A stretch of 36,900 nucleotides of DNA, taken from Bacteroidaceae bacterium. Lineage in GTDB: Bacteria > Bacteroidota > Bacteroidia > Bacteroidales > Bacteroidaceae. Position 1 is the stretch's first letter; each line of letters begins with the position of its first letter. The position numbers were made by a program, and so were the translations under genes. The stretch is from NCBI GenBank assembly GCA_017507105.1, contig JAFWBM010000008.1, positions 1 through 36,900 of the forward strand, given 5' to 3'. Positions 1 through 8,591 of the stretch are shown here, in pieces. The notes beneath the pieces are model-generated. The model searched no databases and was not told the DNA's origin. It was given only the letters and a program-made list of their open reading frames with translations.

Positions 1-674
1 TCGTAGGTTTGGACTACAAGATTGGAAACTTCAACTTTGCTGCAAAATATGAGTTCCGCGCTGTTACCAACATAGAGAACGACACAAAGAAGATTGCAAT
101 TGAAGCAAACAAGGCTCTTGACGATATACCTGCTCTTGGTACGCTTGGTCTTTCTTCCGGAGCAATTGAGCAGATGGCAGGTGGTGCACTCGGACAGTAT
201 CTTGGTGGTTTTGCCGACGGCAATACCCTTCGTGCCGATGCCCCCGCAATCCTTTCACTTGCAGGTTCTTGGCAGGCTCTTCCCCGTCTTCAGGTGATGG
301 CTGGTTGGAACTACTATTTCGACAAGGATGCTAAGATTGAGTCTCTTATGGGTGGCGACAATATGCGTAAGTTGAGCCGCAACACAATCGAGTATCTTTG
401 CGGTGCAGAGTTCAAAGTTACAGATAAGTTCCTTGTTTCTGCCGGTATACAGTTCTCTAACTTCGGTATCAATGACAACTATACAAGCGATCTTGCTTTC
501 ATCAACGATTCATTCATGACAGGTGTTGGTGGTAAGTATAGCCTCACTGAGAAGATAGACATCAACTTCGGTTACTGCTACGCTAACTATGCTCCCGACA
601 ACAACATGTTGACCGGAACACGTTACGAGCGTAAGACACACAACGCAACAATCGGTGTTGACTTCCGTCTCTAA
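1..674 (+). CDS. FadL/OmpP1-type outer-membrane transport protein, C-terminal part
   Basis: The reading frame is open to the left edge (codons continue upstream of the TTG at position 9), so the N-terminus and signal peptide lie outside the window. About 224 codons are visible. The protein shows alternating polar/aromatic strands, the phrase ADAPAILSLAGSW followed by LQVMAGWNYYFDKDAK, and ends in an aromatic-rich strand closing with FRL, a usual end for an outer-membrane barrel. This matches the C-terminal barrel of the FadL/OmpP1/TodX family, which carries long-chain fatty acids and other hydrophobic molecules across the outer membrane. The substrate cannot be told from here. It is followed by a strong terminator, so it ends its transcription unit. 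The family call is a recognition from memory of the fold, not a search result. Confidence 0.72.
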   Translation, partial: VGLDYKIGNFNFAAKYEFRAVTNIENDTKKIAIEANKALDDIPALGTLGLSSGAIEQMAGGALGQYLGGFADGNTLRADAPAILSLAGSWQALPRLQVMAGWNYYFDKDAKIESLMGGDNMRKLSRNTIEYLCGAEFKVTDKFLVSAGIQFSNFGINDNYTSDLAFINDSFMTGVGGKYSLTEKIDINFGYCYANYAPDNNMLTGTRYERKTHNATIGVDFRL

Positions 675-708
675 TAAACATTAGGATAAATAAACAAACA
701 ATCTACAA

Positions 709-757
709 AAAATAGAAAGAAGGAGGCAATGATTAATTGCCTCCTTCTTTCTATTTT
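709..757. terminator. 22-bp perfect hairpin terminator after the porin gene
   Basis: Arms at 709-730 and 736-757 are exact reverse complements around a 5-base loop (gatta). The 3' arm ends in a T-rich run. It lies 35 bases after the porin stop codon and just before the promoter of the next gene, so it insulates the two units. Confidence 0.85.
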
Positions 758-772
758 ATACCAAATAAATTG

Positions 773-780
773 TATCTTCG
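773..780 (+). promoter_or_regulatory. -7 box of the LolE-like permease gene
   Basis: The octamer TATCTTCG matches the Bacteroidota consensus TAnnTTTG at all but one base. It sits 10 bases before the ATG at 790, so the 5' leader would be almost absent. No convincing -33 element is visible. Confidence 0.5.
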
Positions 781-789
781 CACACAAAA

Positions 790-2016
790 ATGAGCATGGA
801 ACTATTCATAGCCAAGCGTCTCTTCGGCACACGCAACGAAGGCAAACGTGTATCTAAACCTGCTGTAACGATAGCCCAATGGGGTGTTGCAGTGGGAATA
901 ATGGTTATGACAGCGTCCATATGCATAATTGTCGGATTCAAGCAACAGATTAAAGAGAAAGTAATAGGTTTCGGTAGTCACATACAGATACACAACTATT
1001 ACAGTGAACAACCGTTAGTAGCAGGCAAAGAGGAGTGCGACAGACTACTACAGTGCAATGGTATAGCACATGTTCAGACCTACATAAACAAAGCAGGCCT
1101 CATTTCTACCGGAGAGGAGTTGGAGGGAGTACTTCTTAAAGGAATAGGTGCCAACTACGACACAGACTTCATATCGGCGCATATCATTGACGGCACAATG
1201 CCACAATTCAGCGACACAACAGCATCCGGCAAGATACTTATTTCAAACACGACTGCCAATAAGTTAAGGTTAAAGAGTGGAGATAAACTTAATATCTATT
1301 TTATGCACAACGGCATAAAGGCACGACGCCTGACCGTTGCAGCCATATATCAGACACACCTCAACGAGATTGATGAAGTGCTGGCTATTACAGACATATA
1401 CACAACAAGGCGTCTTAATGAGTGGGACGATAATATGTCAACAGGTATAGAGGTCTCAATAGACAACTACGAGAACCTTGAAGAGAGCAGAGACAATCTT
1501 CTGGAAGCTATAAATGAGATTGCCGAAGAGAATAACCAAAGAATATTTGTACAAACAATAGAAGAAGCCGAGCCACATCTATTTGCATGGCTTAACCTAT
1601 TGGACCAGACGGTATGGATTATTCTTATTTTGGTACTTGGAATTGCTGGTTTTACAATGATATCTGGACTACTTATCCTTATTCTTGAAAAGACGAATCT
1701 CATAGGTATCCTAAAAGCCATAGGCGCCCGAAATATATCCATAAGAAAGATTTTCCTACTATATGCAATGTTCATTATAGGACGCGGCATGATTATCGGT
1801 AATATAATAGGAATAACAACCTGTATGGTACAGCAACATACAGGTATAGTAAAGCTAGACCCGGCAATGTATTATATGGAGTGTGTACCTATTGAATTTA
1901 CATGGTGGCTTATACCTATGAATATCGGTATGTTCGTAATCTCTACAGCAATGCTTGTACTTCCTTCAATGCTTATATCTCGCATTGTACCTACCAAGGC
2001 CATAAGGTTTGAATGA
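790..2016 (+). CDS. LolC/LolE (FtsX-like) ABC transporter permease
   Basis: The 408-residue protein begins MELFIAKRLF (the second ATG at 796 is an equally good start). It has one N-terminal membrane segment at about 25-48, a periplasmic domain of about 220 residues with the MacB_PCD look, and three C-terminal membrane segments between about 270 and 400. The ILEKTNLIGILKAIGA stretch is the typical coupling region of FtsX-like permeases. This is the architecture of LolC/LolE, which extracts lipoproteins from the inner membrane with the ATPase LolD. No LolD is adjacent; the nearby ATPase at 4616-5332 looks more like FtsE. It has its own promoter and is separated from convergent lysA by a hairpin. 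The family is secure; the specific lipoprotein-release role is inferred. Confidence 0.8.
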   Translation: MSMELFIAKRLFGTRNEGKRVSKPAVTIAQWGVAVGIMVMTASICIIVGFKQQIKEKVIGFGSHIQIHNYYSEQPLVAGKEECDRLLQCNGIAHVQTYINKAGLISTGEELEGVLLKGIGANYDTDFISAHIIDGTMPQFSDTTASGKILISNTTANKLRLKSGDKLNIYFMHNGIKARRLTVAAIYQTHLNEIDEVLAITDIYTTRRLNEWDDNMSTGIEVSIDNYENLEESRDNLLEAINEIAEENNQRIFVQTIEEAEPHLFAWLNLLDQTVWIILILVLGIAGFTMISGLLILILEKTNLIGILKAIGARNISIRKIFLLYAMFIIGRGMIIGNIIGITTCMVQQHTGIVKLDPAMYYMECVPIEFTWWLIPMNIGMFVISTAMLVLPSMLISRIVPTKAIRFE

Positions 2017-2038
2017 TACTTAACGCATTTACAAGAAA

Positions 2039-2073
2039 TGCACCCACAATAACAAACGTATTAAGTGGGTGCA
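2039..2073. terminator. Hairpin between convergent permease and lysA genes
   Basis: Arms TGCACCCAC at 2039-2047 and GTGGGTGCA at 2065-2073 pair exactly around a 17-base loop. There is no clear T-run on either strand, so a terminator role rests mainly on its position between two converging genes. Confidence 0.45.
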
Positions 2074-2100
2074 ATATCATAACATCAAAGATTAAATTAT

Positions 2101-3261
2101 TCAGATAGTATCGGAATAATAAGCTTTGGGCAATGCCCTGCAGTTATAACCAAATGCCATAGCCTCACCATAAGCTCCGGCCGAACGTATGGCAAAAAAA
2201 TCGCCCCTATCTGTTGCCGGCAACTCTATATCCTTACAGAATACATCAGAAGACTCGCATACCGGACCTACCACATCGTACAATTCACACTCTTTGCAAG
2301 AAGTAAGATTCTCTATTTTGTGGTATGCACCATACATTGCAGGACGTACGAGGTCGTTCATTCCTGCATCTACTATAGCAAACTGCTTACGTGAGCCACG
2401 CTTTACATATGTCACACGAGTTATTAAAGAGCCACACTGTCCAACCAGACTGCGACCTAACTCAAAATGAAGTTGCTGCCCCTTCTGTAAGCACAGATGC
2501 TTGGCATATGTCTGGAAATAGAGAGCAAAATCAGGGATATCATATTCATCGGGAGCGTCATATCGTATACCCAAACCACCACCAACATTTATATGCGGCA
2601 ATACAATTGAACGATTCTCACGCAAAAGGCTTTGTAATTCATTAATTCGGCTGCACAGAGCTATAAAATCATCCATGACAAGAATCTGTGAACCTATATG
2701 GAAATGCAGACCAATGAGTTTGAGGTGGTTACAAGATTCAATAACATCAATTACCTCATCCAACTGTTCATAGTTGACACCAAACTTATTCTCGGCAAGT
2801 CCTGTAGTAATATTTGCATGAGTATGCGCTCCTACGTTAGGATTTACACGTATTGCAACGTTTGTAACCACGTTGCGTTCAGACGCAAGACGTTCTATGG
2901 CCTCTACCTCAGGTATCGACTCTATATTGAAACAGAATATACCGGCATCAAGCGCCAGAGCTATCTCCTTATCGGTTTTACCAACACCGGCAAAGACAAT
3001 TTTATCAGCTGATATTCCGGCCCTAAGAGCAGCATTTACCTCACCACCACTCACACAGTCTGCACCTAAACCCTGTTCACGTACTGCTTCCAGAATCATA
3101 GGATTAAAGTTAGCCTTGACAGCATAATGTATATGGAATCCCTCATACTTTGAGGCCTCTCTACGTGCTGTAGCCAACGTCTCATTCAGCAAATCCATAT
3201 CATAGTAATAAAACGGCGTTTCAATATTCTTGAACGCCGCTATAGGAAATTGAGTATTCAT
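2101..3261 (-). CDS. lysA: Diaminopimelate decarboxylase
   Basis: The 386-residue protein is a PLP-dependent fold-III decarboxylase that converts meso-diaminopimelate to L-lysine, the last step of lysine synthesis, in the cytoplasm. Visible motifs are YAVKAN with the PLP lysine at about residue 49, HFHIGSQ, the phosphate-binding GGGLGIRY, and GPVCESSD with the cysteine that reaches across the dimer. The length is normal for the family. The ATG lies 7 bases after the lysC stop codon, so the two genes are almost certainly one transcript that holds the first and last enzymes of the lysine branch. An arginine or ornithine decarboxylase is less likely because of the CESSD motif and the lysC neighbour. 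Confidence 0.93.
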   Translation of the reverse strand: MNTQFPIAAFKNIETPFYYYDMDLLNETLATARREASKYEGFHIHYAVKANFNPMILEAVREQGLGADCVSGGEVNAALRAGISADKIVFAGVGKTDKEIALALDAGIFCFNIESIPEVEAIERLASERNVVTNVAIRVNPNVGAHTHANITTGLAENKFGVNYEQLDEVIDVIESCNHLKLIGLHFHIGSQILVMDDFIALCSRINELQSLLRENRSIVLPHINVGGGLGIRYDAPDEYDIPDFALYFQTYAKHLCLQKGQQLHFELGRSLVGQCGSLITRVTYVKRGSRKQFAIVDAGMNDLVRPAMYGAYHKIENLTSCKECELYDVVGPVCESSDVFCKDIELPATDRGDFFAIRSAGAYGEAMAFGYNCRALPKAYYSDTI

Positions 3262-3268
3262 TCTCTTA

Positions 3269-4594
3269 TCAATTCTTGGAATTAAAGATTGTATCGCTCA
3301 ACGAACGTAATGCACGCTCCTTATCCTCTTCACGCACCAGGAAAGAGATATTGTAGTTACTACCTCCATATGATACCATACGCACTGGAATATCCTTCAT
3401 TGCCTGCATTGCACAAGCCTCAAACCCAACATTTTCCCAGTTCAAATCACCCACAACACATATTATACACATACCCCTGTCTATGGTAACAGTACCATAC
3501 TTCTGCAACTCGTCTACAATATGATCCAACTTACGGTCATCATCGATAGAAACCGACACACCGACCTCTGATGTACATATCATATCTATAGAGGTTTTAT
3601 ATGTCTCGAAAACCTCAAAAACCTTTCTGAGGAAACCGTACGCCAATAACATACGTCCCGATTTTATCTTGACAGCAGTAATACCCTCTTTTGCCGCAAT
3701 AGCCTTAATCTCACCGGGACATGTCAGGTTATTGTCTATAAGAGTTCCTTCTGCAGCAGGGTCCATTGTATTCAAAAGACGTACAGGAGTTCCTGTAAGT
3801 TTTGCAGGGAGTATACATGTTGGATGCAAAATCTTTGCACCAAAATAGGCCAACTCTGCCGACTCCTCAAAATGCAAATGATGTACAGGTTTAGTATTAT
3901 CCACTATGCGCGGATCGTTATTGTGCATACCATCTATATCAGTCCATATCTGAACCTCCTCGGCATTCACAGCCGAGCCAATCAATGTAGCAGTGTAATC
4001 ACTGCCACCACGCTGCAGATTATCTATATTGCCATCATAGTTAAGGCAAACAAATCCCTGTACAATATATATCCTGCCCTTAACCTCAAGGTCAACCAAC
4101 TGCAACAGATGGTTACGTATATACCCCAAATCGGGCTCCCCGTTCGATGCAAGACGCATAAAGTCGAAAGAGTTAAGCAACACTGCATCAATACCCTGCT
4201 CCTGCATATATAGTGCAACCATATTGGTAGACATGAACTCTCCTTGAGCTATAATCTCTTTCTCGAGTTCATATGTAAATGGTTGCTGAGCTAGGTCGCG
4301 CATATGATTGAATATCTCCGACACACGTGTATTTGCGATATCAACATACTCCTCTGTTGAGTATAAGTCTTGTATTGTCTGTTTGTATTTATCTTGCAAG
4401 ATTGTTGAGTGCTCACATGCACCCAATACATTCCCTTTACGCAGATAATTTGTGAACTCAATCAGCGAATTTGTCGTTCCCGACATTGCAGAGAGCACCA
4501 CTATCTTTGTCTCTCCATTAGAGATGAGATTTACAACCCTTTTCATTCGCTCGGCCGAACCAACAGAAGTTCCGCCAAATTTAAGAACCTTCAT
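3269..4594 (-). CDS. lysC: Monofunctional aspartokinase (lysine-sensitive type)
   Basis: The 441-residue protein phosphorylates L-aspartate at the head of the lysine, threonine, methionine and diaminopimelate pathways. The N-terminus MKVLKFGGTSVG is the signature of the amino-acid kinase fold; RGGSDYTATLIG near residue 195 is the substrate/nucleotide loop. The last 150 or so residues have the look of paired ACT domains (GITAVKIKSGRML, then EVGVSVSIDD), which usually bind the feedback amino acid. The length resembles E. coli LysC (aspartokinase III) and there is no homoserine dehydrogenase domain. It starts 21 bases after the FtsE-like gene and is followed 7 bases later by lysA. Lysine as the inhibitor is inferred from the lysA partner. 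Confidence 0.92.
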   Translation of the reverse strand: MKVLKFGGTSVGSAERMKRVVNLISNGETKIVVLSAMSGTTNSLIEFTNYLRKGNVLGACEHSTILQDKYKQTIQDLYSTEEYVDIANTRVSEIFNHMRDLAQQPFTYELEKEIIAQGEFMSTNMVALYMQEQGIDAVLLNSFDFMRLASNGEPDLGYIRNHLLQLVDLEVKGRIYIVQGFVCLNYDGNIDNLQRGGSDYTATLIGSAVNAEEVQIWTDIDGMHNNDPRIVDNTKPVHHLHFEESAELAYFGAKILHPTCILPAKLTGTPVRLLNTMDPAAEGTLIDNNLTCPGEIKAIAAKEGITAVKIKSGRMLLAYGFLRKVFEVFETYKTSIDMICTSEVGVSVSIDDDRKLDHIVDELQKYGTVTIDRGMCIICVVGDLNWENVGFEACAMQAMKDIPVRMVSYGGSNYNISFLVREEDKERALRSLSDTIFNSKN

Positions 4595-4615
4595 ACTTAT
4601 ATCTTTATTTATTTG

Positions 4616-5332
4616 TTAATCATCAATATTCGACACCACCGATTTCTCATCTACAGAAACTTTCTCTGTTAAGCAACCGTTTGCACAATGGAATTCCCTG
4701 GCAGGATAGGCCTCTAACCACTGTTCGTTATGGGTAATCATCATCACAGCTGTACCATCCTCCTTGCATATACGATGAAGAAGGCGCATAATCTTGTGTC
4801 CATTCTCGCTATCAAGATTTCCTGTAGGCTCATCTGCCAACAACAATGCGGGTTTATTTAAGATTGCACGTGCAATGACAACACGTTGCTGTTCACCGCC
4901 CGAAAGCTCGTGTGGCATCTTGTACCACTTTTGCGGTAAATCAACCATCTCCAAGACCTCGGCTATTCTTCTCTTCCTATCCTGTTCCTTTTTCCACCCT
5001 GTAGAGCGCAACACAAAGTCAAGATTATCGTGTACGTTACGGTCGGTGAGCAACTGAAAATCCTGAAAAACCACACCTAGCCGCTTTCTTAAAGAAGGCA
5101 ACTTGCTACGGCGCATGGTGCGCATATTATACTCTCCAAACAGTATAGCACTGCCATCGTGTATATCAACCTCGCCATAAATGGTTTTTAAAAGAGAAGA
5201 TTTACCCGAACCTACCGCACCTATCATATAAGCAAACTCGCCTGAAGAGAGCGTAAAAGTCACCTTCTCCAATATAATTTTTGAATCTATGTGAATATCT
5301 ACATCTTTATAGTCTATTATCACCATTGTCAT
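4616..5332 (-). CDS. FtsE-like ABC transporter ATP-binding protein
   Basis: The protein of about 238 residues carries Walker A (GAVGSGKSSLLK), the signature LSGGEQQRVVIARA, Walker B LLLADEPTGNLD and the H-loop MMITHNE. This is the FtsE/LolD/MacB type of ATPase, which works with an FtsX-like permease. The open frame extends up to 5374, but the promoter -7 box at 5352-5359 lies inside that extension, so translation must start at the ATG at 5332 (MTMVIIDY) or the one at 5326 (MVIIDY). It is the first gene of an apparent operon with lysC and lysA. No FtsX-like gene is next to it; the permease at 790-2016 is in the opposite orientation. FtsE is the likeliest identity, LolD the alternative. Confidence 0.8.
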   Translation of the reverse strand: MTMVIIDYKDVDIHIDSKIILEKVTFTLSSGEFAYMIGAVGSGKSSLLKTIYGEVDIHDGSAILFGEYNMRTMRRSKLPSLRKRLGVVFQDFQLLTDRNVHDNLDFVLRSTGWKKEQDRKRRIAEVLEMVDLPQKWYKMPHELSGGEQQRVVIARAILNKPALLLADEPTGNLDSENGHKIMRLLHRICKEDGTAVMMITHNEQWLEAYPAREFHCANGCLTEKVSVDEKSVVSNIDD

Positions 5333-5351
5333 CCTAATGTTATATTCCGCG

Positions 5352-5359
5352 CGAAGATA
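5352..5359 (-). promoter_or_regulatory. -7 box of the ftsE-like/lysC/lysA operon
   Basis: On the minus strand this reads TATCTTCG, one base from TAnnTTTG, 19 bases before the ATG at 5332. It decides the start codon of the first gene. Confidence 0.55.
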
Positions 5360-5507
5360 TGGAAAAAAAATCACAAATAACCACTTTACACATAATAAAA
5401 TGACATTTAGAGGCTAAAATAGAGATATAATAAGAAAAATGTAAGAAGCACAAAGCATAATAAACTTTATTTAAAGAAAAGCTACCATCTTTTAGCAAAA
5501 AAAATTG

Positions 5508-5515
5508 TAACTTTG
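5508..5515 (+). promoter_or_regulatory. -7 box of the LytTR-purN unit
   Basis: TAACTTTG is an exact match to TAnnTTTG, 23 bases before the ATG at 5539. It faces away from the divergent box at 5352-5359, and about 150 A/T-rich bases separate the two. Confidence 0.65.
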
Positions 5516-5538
5516 CAGGGCAAAACCACAGACACATA

Positions 5539-6432
5539 ATGGCAACAATATACACATCTTTATTATTCTCTAAAGCACCAAAATACCTTTTGGAAAAGAG
5601 GAACCAGATAATAATGGTTCTATTTGTATCAGTATTCGCTATTGTATTCATTAATATTTTCAAGCCTTTCGAATCGATTCAATGGATAACAGCAAAAGGA
5701 TTCAGCAGTACAATGTACTTTGCATGGTCCTCGGTTCTTGTTATGCTTGGAATGAGCGTGGTTGCTGTGAGTCGTATCATAATGTACCGTTTCTCAAGAA
5801 GGCCAAACCATAATATCACAATAATAAATTACTCTATATGGGTATTTATAGAGTTACTGCTACTTGCTGGTGCTTTTACAGTACTTGCGATAATAACAAG
5901 CCACAGAGGTAACATAAACCTCAACTCTACAGATCCTATTGTAATCTACATGCAGGCACTGCAAAATACCGTATTTATACTCTTCATACCATATCTTATA
6001 AGTATTCTCTTTTTCTCATACCAAGAAAAGACAGCCAAGCTAAGACTATTAATGGACGAAAGCATAGGCAACCGTTCTATTTCGCTTATCTCATTCCGTG
6101 ACGAGCGTGGTATACTGCAACTATCCGTAGCCAAAGAGAATCTTCTATACATTGAATCGGCAGATAACTATATATGTATATGGTACATCAGGAACGAGCA
6201 ACTTAAGAAACAACTCATACGCATAACCATGAAAGAGATAAGCAAACACCTTGCAGATACAAATATAGTACGTTGCCATCGTTCGTACATGGTTAATCTG
6301 GATCTTGTAAAGGTTATGCGTCGTGAAAAAGAGAATCTTTTTCTTGAGTTGGACTACCCTAACATAAAAGAGATTCCAATATCAAAAACATACGGCGAGC
6401 AGGTACTTCGTCGTCTAATGCCAATAGAATAA
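5539..6432 (+). CDS. Membrane-anchored LytTR-domain transcription regulator
   Basis: The 297-residue protein has about four membrane segments (near 24-41, 64-83, 100-122 and 140-160), then a cytoplasmic LytTR DNA-binding domain from about 190 to the end. Typical LytTR phrases are present: ENLLYIESADNYICIW, LADTNIVRCHRSYMVNLD and PISKTYGEQVLRRL. There is no receiver domain and no histidine kinase alongside, so it is not a normal two-component response regulator. It may sense a membrane signal directly. It is 13 bases upstream of purN and very probably shares its transcript. The target genes cannot be read from the sequence. The architecture is clear; the sensing role is inferred. Confidence 0.85.
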   Translation: MATIYTSLLFSKAPKYLLEKRNQIIMVLFVSVFAIVFINIFKPFESIQWITAKGFSSTMYFAWSSVLVMLGMSVVAVSRIIMYRFSRRPNHNITIINYSIWVFIELLLLAGAFTVLAIITSHRGNINLNSTDPIVIYMQALQNTVFILFIPYLISILFFSYQEKTAKLRLLMDESIGNRSISLISFRDERGILQLSVAKENLLYIESADNYICIWYIRNEQLKKQLIRITMKEISKHLADTNIVRCHRSYMVNLDLVKVMRREKENLFLELDYPNIKEIPISKTYGEQVLRRLMPIE

Positions 6433-6445
6433 ACACAAGAGAGGT

Positions 6446-7018
6446 ATGAAGAAAATTGCAGTATTTGCATCGGGCAGCGGCTCAAATGCCGAGAATATTG
6501 CCAACTACTTTGCAGCCACCAAGTATGCAGAAGTAACATTTATTGTCGCAAACAACCCTAACGCATATGTACTTGAGCGTGCAAAGAAGTTAGGAATAGA
6601 ATCCATGACCGTAACAAAAGCCGAATTCATGGAAGCAGACACTATTATAGAGGAACTAAGAAAACGCAAGATTGACTTCATTGTGTTGGCAGGTTTTCTG
6701 TTGCTTGTACCACAGAAATTCATAAATGCATATCCTGGACGCATTGTAAATATTCATCCAGCTCTTCTTCCAAAGCATGGTGGCAAAGGGATGTATGGCG
6801 ACCGTGTACATCAGGCTGTGGTTGCTGCCGGTGATAAAGAGAGCGGTATAACCATTCATCTTATAGACGGAGATTACGATAAAGGAACTACATTCTTCCA
6901 GGCAACTTGTCCGGTACTACCGACAGACACTCCAAATGATGTAGCCACGAAGGTACATGCTTTGGAATATGAGCATTTTCCCCGTGTGATAGAGGAGATT
7001 TTACACACCCTCGATTAA
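6446..7018 (+). CDS. purN: Phosphoribosylglycinamide formyltransferase (GART, 10-formyl-THF type)
   Basis: The 190-residue cytoplasmic enzyme transfers the formyl group from 10-formyltetrahydrofolate to glycinamide ribonucleotide, the third step of purine synthesis. It shows the N-terminal nucleotide loop FASGSGSNAENI, the folate and catalytic block VNIHPALLPKHGGKG with the conserved Asn and His, and the later Asp in DYDKGTTFFQ. The length is normal (PurN is about 190-215 residues). It sits 13 bases after the LytTR gene. The convergent neighbour is the glycine cleavage operon, which also feeds one-carbon units to folate; the proximity is suggestive but the transcripts are separate. Confidence 0.93.
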   Translation: MKKIAVFASGSGSNAENIANYFAATKYAEVTFIVANNPNAYVLERAKKLGIESMTVTKAEFMEADTIIEELRKRKIDFIVLAGFLLLVPQKFINAYPGRIVNIHPALLPKHGGKGMYGDRVHQAVVAAGDKESGITIHLIDGDYDKGTTFFQATCPVLPTDTPNDVATKVHALEYEHFPRVIEEILHTLD

Positions 7019-7046
7019 ATACTTTTTACAAGAACACAATAGTATA

Positions 7047-7086
7047 CATAATGAGTGCGAACATTCTTATGTTCGCACTCATTATG
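7047..7086. terminator. 18-bp perfect hairpin between purN and gcvPB
   Basis: Arms 7047-7064 and 7069-7086 are exact reverse complements around a 4-base loop (tctt). It lies between convergent genes and would act in both directions. Confidence 0.8.
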
Positions 7087-7106
7087 ATATATACATCAAA
7101 GAAATA

Positions 7107-8573
7107 TTATCCTTTCATCTGACGATATGTGGTTTTCGGGAAACGGGCAGCAGTAGTCTCATCGAGTCGACGCACCGGTGTAGAGTGTGGCGCACTCTTC
7201 ACAACATCGGGATTCTCTATTGCCTCACAAGCTACTTTCTTCATTACTCCAATGAACTCATCAAGTGTCTCCTTGCTCTCGGTCTCGGTTGGCTCAATCA
7301 TTATACTCTGGTGGAAAAGTAATGGGAAGTATATGGTAGGAGCATGATATCCATAATCGAGTAAGCGCTTGGCTATGTCAAGAGTCGTCACGCCTGTCGA
7401 CTTATCAACAAGACCATCAAAGACAAACTCATGTTTGCATACCCCCTCTATGGGAAGATAATACTCCTCTTTCAAAGACTCTTTTACATAGTTGGCATTA
7501 AGCACTGCAAGTGGCCCGACCATCTTCACATTCTCACGACCAAGAGTAAGAATATAAGTATATGCACGCATTATAACTGCAAAATTACCTAAGAAATTAG
7601 AGACATAACCTGCAGAAGCATTATCCGCATCCAGATAGAAAATTCCATCGGCGCCCTTCTTTACCTGAGGATTGGGAAGCAGATGTTCCAACCCAGCACG
7701 TACACCTACAGGACCATCTCCGGGACCTCCTCCACCATGAGGTGTAGAGAATGTCTTATGCAGATTGATATGCATTATATCAAAACCCATATCACCTGGA
7801 CGGCATTTACCCAGCACTGCATTCAGATTGGCACCATCGTAATACAACAAACCTCCACATTCATGTACAAGACGAGATATCTCGGGTATCTCTGTCTCGA
7901 AAATACCAAGGGTATTGGGATTAGTCATCATAATACCGGCTACTGTATCATCGAGCAAGGGTTTAAGATCCTCCACATCCACTGTTCCTTTCGGTGTAGA
8001 CTTAACCTCAACAATCTGTAATCCGCATACAGCTGCACTTGCGGGGTTTGTTCCATGAGCACTATCGGGCACAATGACTTTAGTACGTTTCAAATCTCCA
8101 CGTAATATGTGATACTTACGCATAATCATCAGACCTGTAAGCTCTCCATGTGCGCCTGCATAAGGATTGAGAGTAAATGAGGCCAATCCACTTATTTCCG
8201 ATAACGCCTGTGCCAAGTTATAATATATTTCAAGTGCACCTTGCGCCGAGCAAGTAGGGGCATCGGGATGTAGGCCTGCAAAGGCAGGATGTGCTGCCAT
8301 CTCTTCGTTTATACGAGGATTGTACTTCATTGTACAACTGCCAAGAGGATAAAATCCAGTATCAACACCAAAGTTCTTGTTAGAGAGATTGGTATAGTGA
8401 CGTACAACGTCAAACTCTGTAACCTCGGGTAAGATGGGAAGACTCTCACGACACAAGTTGGCTGGCAATTCACTGCACATGCAACAACCATCGAACTCAC
8501 TCTTAGGAAGTGAATATCCCACACGACCCTCCTTAGAGAGTTCAAAAATCAATTTATCATAATTGCGTATCAT
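7107..8573 (-). CDS. gcvPB: Glycine dehydrogenase (decarboxylating) subunit 2
   Basis: The 488-residue protein is the C-terminal half of the P-protein, which decarboxylates glycine using PLP and passes the aminomethyl group to the lipoyl arm of GcvH. The PLP lysine is at about residue 273 in INLHKTFSTPHGGGGPG. Other family phrases are GFYPLGSCTMKYNPR near the start and DSAHGTNPASA. It is the last gene of the operon, 18 bases after gcvPA. In this genome the P-protein is split into two chains, unlike the single chain of about 950 residues that I know from Bacteroides and Porphyromonas. The length is normal for GcvPB. Confidence 0.95.
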   Translation of the reverse strand: MIRNYDKLIFELSKEGRVGYSLPKSEFDGCCMCSELPANLCRESLPILPEVTEFDVVRHYTNLSNKNFGVDTGFYPLGSCTMKYNPRINEEMAAHPAFAGLHPDAPTCSAQGALEIYYNLAQALSEISGLASFTLNPYAGAHGELTGLMIMRKYHILRGDLKRTKVIVPDSAHGTNPASAAVCGLQIVEVKSTPKGTVDVEDLKPLLDDTVAGIMMTNPNTLGIFETEIPEISRLVHECGGLLYYDGANLNAVLGKCRPGDMGFDIMHINLHKTFSTPHGGGGPGDGPVGVRAGLEHLLPNPQVKKGADGIFYLDADNASAGYVSNFLGNFAVIMRAYTYILTLGRENVKMVGPLAVLNANYVKESLKEEYYLPIEGVCKHEFVFDGLVDKSTGVTTLDIAKRLLDYGYHAPTIYFPLLFHQSIMIEPTETESKETLDEFIGVMKKVACEAIENPDVVKSAPHSTPVRRLDETTAARFPKTTYRQMKG

Positions 8574-8591
8574 AGAATATCCTCCTCTTAA

